Positions 58,095 to 63,518 of a DNA stretch of 63,518 nucleotides are shown piece after piece. Position 1 is the first letter of the stretch; every line of letters starts with the position of its first letter. Source of the DNA: Rhodobiaceae bacterium (GTDB taxonomy: Bacteria > Pseudomonadota > Alphaproteobacteria > Parvibaculales > Parvibaculaceae). Under the pieces are notes generated by a model. That model was given only the letters and a program-made list of their open reading frames with translations, did no database searches and was not told the origin of the DNA. A program made the position numbers and the translations under genes. The stretch is from NCBI GenBank assembly GCA_002715765.1, contig PAZY01000053.1, positions 1-63,518 on the forward strand, given 5' to 3'.

Positions 58095-59111
58095 ATGACT
58101 GATTTTAAAAGCCTGATCGCTAAAGTCGCTGACGGTCATTCCCTTTCCGCCCTGGACGCGGAGCATGCCTTTGAGGCGATGATGTCGGGCGATGTGACAA
58201 GCGGGCAGATTGGCGGCTTTCTGATGGCGCTGCGCGTGCGCGGTGAGACGATCGACGAGATTACCGCCGGGGCGAAAATCATGCGCGCCAAGGCCGTTAA
58301 AATTGATGCGCCCGCAGGCTCTCTGGACACATGCGGAACAGGCGGTGATGCGTCGGGCACGTATAACATATCTACCGCAGCTTCTTTCGCTGTAGCAGCT
58401 TGCGGCGTTCCTGTTGCCAAGCACGGCAACAAAGCTCTTTCCTCCAAGTCCGGCTCCGCTGAAGTTCTGGAAAAGCTTGGCGTACGGCTTGACCTTGATC
58501 CTGCTCAAATCAAGCGCTGTATTGTGGAAGCGGGGATCGGCTTCATGTTTGCGCCTGCCCACCATTCGGCCATGAAATATGTGGGGCCGACACGGGCAGA
58601 ACTGGGAACGCGGACCATTTTCAACCTGCTGGGCCCATTGTCCAATCCTGCCGGGGCCCCTTTTCAAGTCATGGGCGTGTTTGCGCAGAAATGGGTCGAA
58701 CCGCTGGCACAGGTTTTGAAAAATCTCGGCTCGGCACGGGTCTGGGTCGTGCACGGTAGCGATGGGCTCGACGAGCTTACAACCACCGGGCCGTCATTTG
58801 TGGCAGAACTGAAAGACGGCAAGGTCTCCACCTTTGAAATCTCGCCCGAGGATGCCGGCCTGACGCGCGCCAAACCCGCTGATTTAAAAGGGGGTGATCC
58901 GGAGGAAAACACCGCCGCGGTACGCCGTTTGCTCGACGGGGAGCAAGGTGCCTATCACGACATTGTGGTTCTGAATGCCGCCGCCTCTCTCGTTGTGGCG
59001 GGTAAAGCGGACACCCTCAGGCAAGGTGTTGATATGGCCGCTGAAGCGATCGCCAGCGGTGCGGCACGCGAAGCGCTCGCAAAGCTTGTTTCAATCTCGA
59101 ACGAGGCGTGA
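58095..59111 (+). CDS. trpD: Anthranilate phosphoribosyltransferase
   Basis: 338 residues. PRPP-binding [17 protein letters not shown] and the anthranilate-site [19 protein letters not shown] are intact, and [10 protein letters not shown] follows. Attaches phosphoribosyl to anthranilate. Ends five bases before the trpC start. Confidence 0.95.
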   Translation: MTDFKSLIAKVADGHSLSALDAEHAFEAMMSGDVTSGQIGGFLMALRVRGETIDEITAGAKIMRAKAVKIDAPAGSLDTCGTGGDASGTYNISTAASFAVAACGVPVAKHGNKALSSKSGSAEVLEKLGVRLDLDPAQIKRCIVEAGIGFMFAPAHHSAMKYVGPTRAELGTRTIFNLLGPLSNPAGAPFQVMGVFAQKWVEPLAQVLKNLGSARVWVVHGSDGLDELTTTGPSFVAELKDGKVSTFEISPEDAGLTRAKPADLKGGDPEENTAAVRRLLDGEQGAYHDIVVLNAAASLVVAGKADTLRQGVDMAAEAIASGAAREALAKLVSISNEA

Positions 59112-59116
59112 AGCGG

Positions 59117-59917
59117 ATGGCGGATATTCTGGAGAAAATCAAAGCCTACAAGCTTGAAGAGATTACCGTTGCGAAAGGTAGAGTGCCCCTGGCCGCGCTT
59201 GAAGCAAAGGCGAAAGCCGCCTCACCCGTCCGCGGGTTTGCCCATGCGCTGAAAGCCAAAGTGGCGGCCGGTGACTATGCTCTCATTGCGGAAATCAAGA
59301 AGGCGAGCCCGTCGAAAGGGTTGATCCGCGCTGACTTCAACCCGCCCTTGCTTGCAGAAGCGTATGAGAATGGCGGGGCGGCCTGCCTCTCCGTGCTGAC
59401 GGATGAACCGAGCTTTCAGGGGGCGCCTGACTTTCTTCCCGCTGCGCGCAACGCAGTTTCCCTGCCGGCGCTGCGAAAGGATTTTCTTTACGATCCTTAC
59501 CAGGTTGTCGAAGCACGGGCCTGGAACGCAGATTGTATTCTGATCATCATGGCGTCCGTCAGCGACACACAGGCTGCAGAGCTTGAGCAGGCTGCCTTTG
59601 ACTGGGGAATGGATGCATTGATCGAAGTGCATGACGGGCCGGAGCTGGACCGGGCATTGAAACTCAAAAGCCCGCTCATCGGCATCAACAACCGCAATCT
59701 GCGCACTTTTGAAACCACATTGCAGACGACGATTGATCTTGCCCCACGCGTGCCCGCAGACCGGCTTGTCGTGGGTGAAAGTGCCCTCAGCGTTCCGGCT
59801 GATCTCGCGCGCCTGTCGAAGGCCGGGGTCAATACTTTCCTCATTGGTGAAAGTCTGATGCGCCAGGCCGATGTGGCCAGCGCCACACGCCGGTTGCTTG
59901 CGAAGGTCGATGCATGA
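59117..59917 (+). CDS. trpC: Indole-3-glycerol-phosphate synthase
   Basis: 266 residues from ATG 59117; a GTG three codons upstream is an alternative. TIM barrel with [28 protein letters not shown] and [12 protein letters not shown], containing the catalytic Lys and Glu residues. Closes the indole ring. A monofunctional enzyme, not fused to TrpF. The stop overlaps the next start by four bases. Confidence 0.95.
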   Translation: MADILEKIKAYKLEEITVAKGRVPLAALEAKAKAASPVRGFAHALKAKVAAGDYALIAEIKKASPSKGLIRADFNPPLLAEAYENGGAACLSVLTDEPSFQGAPDFLPAARNAVSLPALRKDFLYDPYQVVEARAWNADCILIIMASVSDTQAAELEQAAFDWGMDALIEVHDGPELDRALKLKSPLIGINNRNLRTFETTLQTTIDLAPRVPADRLVVGESALSVPADLARLSKAGVNTFLIGESLMRQADVASATRRLLAKVDA

Positions 59918-60429
59918 ATGTTGTAATTCGACGGGCAGAACCGGAAGACTTTGTGAAACTGAGCGCCATTGAAGTGTCGGCGGGAGAATTGTTTCGCGAG
60001 CATGGTCATGGTGACATCGCGGATCACCCGCCAACGGACATGCCTTTCATTTTGTCCTGCGCCCGTTTTGGCACAGTCCTTGTCGCCGAGATGAAAGGGG
60101 AGCTTGCGGGCTTTGCGCTTGCCGCAAGCTTTGACCGGCATGCGCATCTTTATGAAGTGTCGGTTTCGCGGCATCATCAAGGGCACGGCGTCGGGCGCCT
60201 GCTTGTGAATGCGGTTTGCAACTGGGCGACTGAGAGCGGCTACAATGCGATTACCCTGTCAACTTTTACCGACCTGCCCTGGAACGCGCCTTTCTATGCA
60301 AAGCTCGGGTTTTCAATTGTTGAGTCTGGTGATTTTTCGCCGGCTCTCCGGTTGCTGAGCGGACGTGAGGAAGGAAGCGGGCTTGACATGTCCCGGCGAT
60401 GCGTCATGCGAAAGGAACTCGCTCCATGA
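59914..60429 (+). CDS. GNAT N-acetyltransferase
   Basis: 171 residues. The acetyl-CoA loop is [11 protein letters not shown] (Q-x-x-G-x-G pattern) preceded by the YEVSVS strand, and the end has [12 protein letters not shown]. Substrate unknown. Sandwiched by four-base overlaps between trpC and moaC, so translated with them; no functional link to either pathway is evident. Confidence 0.85.
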   Translation: MNVVIRRAEPEDFVKLSAIEVSAGELFREHGHGDIADHPPTDMPFILSCARFGTVLVAEMKGELAGFALAASFDRHAHLYEVSVSRHHQGHGVGRLLVNAVCNWATESGYNAITLSTFTDLPWNAPFYAKLGFSIVESGDFSPALRLLSGREEGSGLDMSRRCVMRKELAP

Positions 60430-60908
60430 GCCAAAACAAACTGAGCCATCTGGATGAGACCGGGCGTGTTGCCATGGTGGATGTTGCCGACAAGGAAGTA
60501 ACGGACCGGATTGCCACGGCGCAGGGCCGTGTTGTCATGGCACCAGATACGCTAAGGCTCATCCTTGCAAACCAGACCCCCAAGGGGAACGTCATTGAGA
60601 TTGCCCGTATTGCGGGAATTATGGGAGCCAAACGCACCCATGATCTGATCCCGCTATGCCACCCGCTGGCCATTACCAAAGTCGATATCGATATTGAGCC
60701 GGACGAAAGCGCACATGCGCTCAACGTGACGGCAAGCGTGCGCGTGTCTGGCAAAACGGGTGTCGAAATGGAAGCCCTTACCGCGGTGAGCATTGCCTGC
60801 CTCACGATCTATGACATGGCAAAGGCGGTTGATAAGGCGATGGTGATCGGCGATATCCGTTTGACGCACAAGTCCGGCGGTAAATCAGGCAGGTATGACG
60901 CAGCATGA
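60426..60908 (+). CDS. moaC: Cyclic pyranopterin monophosphate synthase
   Basis: 160 residues from ATG 60426, which overlaps the GNAT stop. Conserved [15 protein letters not shown] and [20 protein letters not shown] contain the substrate-binding and catalytic residues; the C-terminal THKSGGKSG contributes lysines. Works with MoaA in molybdenum cofactor synthesis. Followed by moeA with an ATGA overlap. Confidence 0.95.
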   Translation: MSQNKLSHLDETGRVAMVDVADKEVTDRIATAQGRVVMAPDTLRLILANQTPKGNVIEIARIAGIMGAKRTHDLIPLCHPLAITKVDIDIEPDESAHALNVTASVRVSGKTGVEMEALTAVSIACLTIYDMAKAVDKAMVIGDIRLTHKSGGKSGRYDAA

Positions 60909-62137
60909 GCAGCACCTCTCTTTTGCCGGTTGAAGACGCAATCGCGCGAATTGCCGACGCATGCCCATCTCTTCCAACTGAAATGGTCCCCCTGGCGGAT
61001 GCCGGGGGCCGCGTGCTCGCAGCCCCTCTTACCGCGACACGCACGCAGCCGCCCTTTGACGGGTCCGCGATGGATGGCTATGCGGTCAGGTTTGCCGATG
61101 TCGCTACTGTGCCTGTCACCCTGCCCGTTGTCGGAACATCGGCCGCCGGCAGTGCATTCAACAATCAGCTTGCGACGGGACAGGCAGCACGTATTTTCAC
61201 CGGTGCGCCCGTTCCGTCCGGCGCGGACAGTGTCGTCATTCAGGAGAACACGACCCGCGAGGGAGACAATGTGACGATCCTCGTTGCACCACGCGAGGGG
61301 CAGAACATCCGCCGTGCAGGTGGTGATTTCAGAGATGGCGACTGTTACCTTAGCGCCGGGCGTGTTCTTTCAAATTCTGATATTGCGCTTGCCGCGGCGA
61401 TGAATATTCCGAAACTTTCCGTTTACAGACGACCTCGCGTTGCGTTTTTTGCAACCGGGGATGAACTTGTCCTTCCGGGAGAAACACCTGGCCCCGACCA
61501 GATTATCAGCTCCAACAGCGCAGGGCTTTCCATTCTCATTCGTGAGCTTGGCGGAGAGCCGGTCGATCTGGGCATTGCCCGTGATACGGAAGAGAGTATT
61601 CGAGCGCACGCAACACGCGGACTTGACGCCGATATTCTGCTGACAATCGGCGGCGCATCTGTCGGGGATTATGATCTTGTTCAGCCGGTTCTCAAGTCCA
61701 TGGGGCTGGAGATGGATTTCTGGAAAATAGCGATGCGTCCCGGCAAACCGCTGATGTTTGGCAAGCTTGGTACCCTTCCCTTTATCGGCCTGCCGGGTAA
61801 TCCTGTGTCCGCACTTATTTGTGCCCAGCTCTTCCTTCGGGCAGCCATTGACGCCTCGCGCGGGCGCCCCGCTGCCCACCCTGTTTTGCAACCGGTCTTT
61901 GCGGGTACTGATCTGAAAGAGAATGACCAGCGACAGGACTACCTTCGGGCCAAACTGCGCCTGACGTCCGGCGGGGCCTGGGCTGCAACGCCCTTTCCCG
62001 TACAGGACAGTTCGCTTCTCACCACCTTGTCAGCAAGTGATTGCCTGATTGTACGCACGCCCCATGCGCCTGCCGTGAGTGCCGGTGAGATTGTGCCCGC
62101 GCTGATCCTGCGGACACCCAACTTATCCACAGAATAA
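60905..62137 (+). CDS. moeA: Molybdopterin molybdenumtransferase
   Basis: 410 residues. Domain signatures: [11 protein letters not shown] near residue 58, [29 protein letters not shown] and [11 protein letters not shown]. Inserts molybdate into adenylated molybdopterin. Last gene of the trpDC-moaC-moeA run; lexA follows after 76 bases with its own promoter. Confidence 0.95.
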   Translation: MSSTSLLPVEDAIARIADACPSLPTEMVPLADAGGRVLAAPLTATRTQPPFDGSAMDGYAVRFADVATVPVTLPVVGTSAAGSAFNNQLATGQAARIFTGAPVPSGADSVVIQENTTREGDNVTILVAPREGQNIRRAGGDFRDGDCYLSAGRVLSNSDIALAAAMNIPKLSVYRRPRVAFFATGDELVLPGETPGPDQIISSNSAGLSILIRELGGEPVDLGIARDTEESIRAHATRGLDADILLTIGGASVGDYDLVQPVLKSMGLEMDFWKIAMRPGKPLMFGKLGTLPFIGLPGNPVSALICAQLFLRAAIDASRGRPAAHPVLQPVFAGTDLKENDQRQDYLRAKLRLTSGGAWAATPFPVQDSSLLTTLSASDCLIVRTPHAPAVSAGEIVPALILRTPNLSTE

Positions 62138-62153
62138 GGTTGACGCCTCCGGA

Positions 62154-62168
62154 GAACTAAACTAGAAC
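62154..62168. promoter_or_regulatory. SOS box (LexA operator) before lexA
   Basis: GAAC at 62154-62157, seven bases, GAAC at 62165-62168: an exact match to the alphaproteobacterial LexA box GTTC-N7-GTTC in reverse complement. It lies 45 bases before the lexA start, so LexA very probably represses its own gene. Confidence 0.85.
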
Positions 62169-62213
62169 ATGCATAAATGTTTTTGATTTGTTCTATATTC
62201 CGGGGACGTCAGA

Positions 62214-62927
62214 ATGCTGACACGCAAACAACATGAACTCCTGATGTTCATTAATGAGCGGATCAAGGAAAGCGGTGTTTCGCCTTCCTTCGATGAAATG
62301 AAAGAGGCGTTGGATCTCAGGTCCAAGTCCGGCATCCACCGGCTGATTACCGCTTTGGAGGAACGGGGTTTCCTGCGGCGACTACCACACCGGGCCCGCG
62401 CACTGGAGATTGTCAAACTTCCGGAATCCGCTTCACCGAGCTTTGGCCGGAACAGTAATGGCTTCTCCCCCGCGGTGATTGAGGGCAGCCTTGGCAAAGA
62501 ACGCACCGCCCCTCAGAACACGCGCCCCGTTGCGGCAAACGAGGATTCGATGCCTGTGCCCGTTATGGGACGCATCGCGGCCGGTACGCCTATTGAAGCC
62601 CTGCAGCAGGAAAGTCATCAGGTTTCCGTACCGCTCGACATGCTGGCCCGTGGGGAGCATTACGCACTGGAGGTCAAAGGCGACTCGATGATTGATGCGG
62701 GCATTCTTGATGGCGATACTGTTATCATTGAGCGCTGCGACACGGCCACGAATGGCGATATCGTCGTCGCACTGGTCGATGATCAGGAAGCGACGCTGAA
62801 ACGACTTCGCCGCAAGGGAAACTCCGTCGCACTGGAAGCGGCAAATCCGGCCTATGAGACCCGCATTTTTGGCCCTGACCGTGTGAAAGTCCAGGGGCGA
62901 CTTGTGGGATTGATGCGTCGCTACTGA
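62214..62927 (+). CDS. lexA: SOS repressor LexA
   Basis: 237 residues: winged HTH (about 1-65, [21 protein letters not shown]), a long linker (about 70-112) and the peptidase domain. Self-cleavage is expected between Ala123 and Gly124 in RIAAGTP; Ser158 (GDSM) and Lys196 are the catalytic dyad. Controlled by the SOS box above. The end overlaps the convergent comEC gene by seven bases. Confidence 0.96.
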   Translation: MLTRKQHELLMFINERIKESGVSPSFDEMKEALDLRSKSGIHRLITALEERGFLRRLPHRARALEIVKLPESASPSFGRNSNGFSPAVIEGSLGKERTAPQNTRPVAANEDSMPVPVMGRIAAGTPIEALQQESHQVSVPLDMLARGEHYALEVKGDSMIDAGILDGDTVIIERCDTATNGDIVVALVDDQEATLKRLRRKGNSVALEAANPAYETRIFGPDRVKVQGRLVGLMRRY

Positions 62928-63518
62928 GCTTCGCGGACGCTCCAGGGCCTTTGCCCCCTCTCCTCTGCCACGGTGCGGATATAGGGGGGACGGCCTTCTT
63001 CAAGGTAGATCGCATGAGCACCCTGCCTGTGCGTGTCGAATATGTCGATGAGCACAGGCGTCGCACAGGCACGACGAAGTGCACCGCGCACTGGGAACTG
63101 TGCGATCAGAATATCCGCCCTCGCGCAATCATCTTCCAACCCGGCGCGTGTCATCGAAACCACGACATTGATCGTCCCTGTCTGCGCAACGCATCCCAGG
63201 AGATCACAGACCATAGGTTGCAGACCGGGCGTATCCCCGTTTCGACGGTTCCAGGTTTCCACGGTGTAACGGGGCGTCCGTCCTGACCAGTGATAGCGTC
63301 CGTCGTCACCACGCACGGCAACCAACTTACCTTCCGCGCTGACCAGAATATCGGGTTGTTGAAAGCCAACCGCCATCAGAAGGCCCAGACCGACAAGCGG
63401 GATGCCCGCCATGCGCAGCTCCGTTTTCCAAAGCGCCATCCACAAGCCACCGAGTGTGATGACGATAAGGCTTGTGGCGGACATGGCAGGGACAGTTACG
63501 GCAGCACCGTCCCATCCC
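62921..63518 (-). CDS. comEC: ComEC/Rec2 DNA-uptake channel, C-terminal fragment
   Basis: The frame is open to the window edge (199 codons visible). It begins within a membrane segment ([18 protein letters not shown]) and continues with the ComEC C-terminal DUF4131/beta-lactamase-like tail: [15 protein letters not shown], then SWNRR-like strands and CDLLGC. ComEC forms the inner-membrane pore for transforming DNA; the comEC-lexA neighbourhood is frequent in alphaproteobacteria. The N-terminal part lies outside the window. Confidence 0.75.
   Translation of the reverse strand, partial: GWDGAAVTVPAMSATSLIVITLGGLWMALWKTELRMAGIPLVGLGLLMAVGFQQPDILVSAEGKLVAVRGDDGRYHWSGRTPRYTVETWNRRNGDTPGLQPMVCDLLGCVAQTGTINVVVSMTRAGLEDDCARADILIAQFPVRGALRRACATPVLIDIFDTHRQGAHAIYLEEGRPPYIRTVAEERGQRPWSVREAQ

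Noticed and set aside
59222-60034. 270-codon open frame on the minus strand opposite trpC
   Set aside because: Antisense to an intact TrpC with all motifs; no domain of its own.

Overview
The window comes from an alphaproteobacterial chromosome. The evidence is the gene order dusB(nifR3)-ntrB-ntrC-ntrY-ntrX-trkA-trkH-(dat)-hfq-hflX, a fused ispDF, a pyruvate dehydrogenase E1-beta subunit with its own lipoyl domain, trpDC-moaC-moeA-lexA, and an alphaproteobacterial-type SOS box (GAAC-N7-GAAC) in front of lexA. I cannot name a genus from sequence alone.

Positions 1 to about 8080 hold the right-hand part of a tailless, probably membrane-containing prophage of the double-jelly-roll (PM2/corticovirus-like) kind. 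At least 18 genes run leftward and off the window edge: small early genes (two cysteine-rich), a rolling-circle Rep with an HUH motif, a HerA/A32-type packaging ATPase, two tiny membrane proteins, a candidate major capsid protein, and a run of small virion-like proteins, several with a C-terminal membrane anchor ending in a basic residue. A divergent HTH regulator (7660-7953) faces them across a palindrome-rich control region. Just beyond the regulator, at 8052-8079, is a sequence like half of a dif site: the XerC-like arm and the 6-bp spacer are on the host side and a degenerate arm is on the phage side. I infer integration by host XerC/XerD. No integrase is visible in the window.

Positions 8.3-17 kb hold a YegD-like Hsp70, a metallo-beta-lactamase-fold hydrolase, a methyltransferase with a regulatory domain, a GPH-family symporter, mazG, an inositol-phosphatase-family enzyme, hflX and hfq. 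Positions 17-28.5 kb hold a D-amino acid/branched-chain type aminotransferase, the TrkH/TrkA potassium uptake system and the two nitrogen two-component systems NtrYX and NtrBC with dusB. Positions 28.7-40.6 kb hold ispDF, pgpA, a cinA-like gene broken by one stop codon, a COQ10/RatA-like protein, lipA, terC, the pyruvate dehydrogenase genes (pdhA, pdhB, pdhC, lpd), ftsB, a glutathione S-transferase and trhO. lipA lies close to the lipoylated PDH subunits it serves.

Positions 40.8-52.2 kb hold two tandem PAS_5-type proteins, arfB, a flavoprotein, enolase, a DoxX-like protein, a lipoprotein, the preQ1 operon queC-queE-queD-queF, a small membrane ORF between REP-like repeats, pyrG, secG and tpiA. 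Positions 52.4-63.5 kb hold a ppiD-like gene broken by a TAG codon, a tryptophan-controlled attenuator (leader peptide MMYWWRN and interleaved hairpins) in front of trpE, a divergent polysaccharide deacetylase, trpG-trpD-trpC, a GNAT enzyme, moaC, moeA, lexA and the C-terminal part of comEC. I saw no rRNA, tRNA, CRISPR array or insertion sequence.
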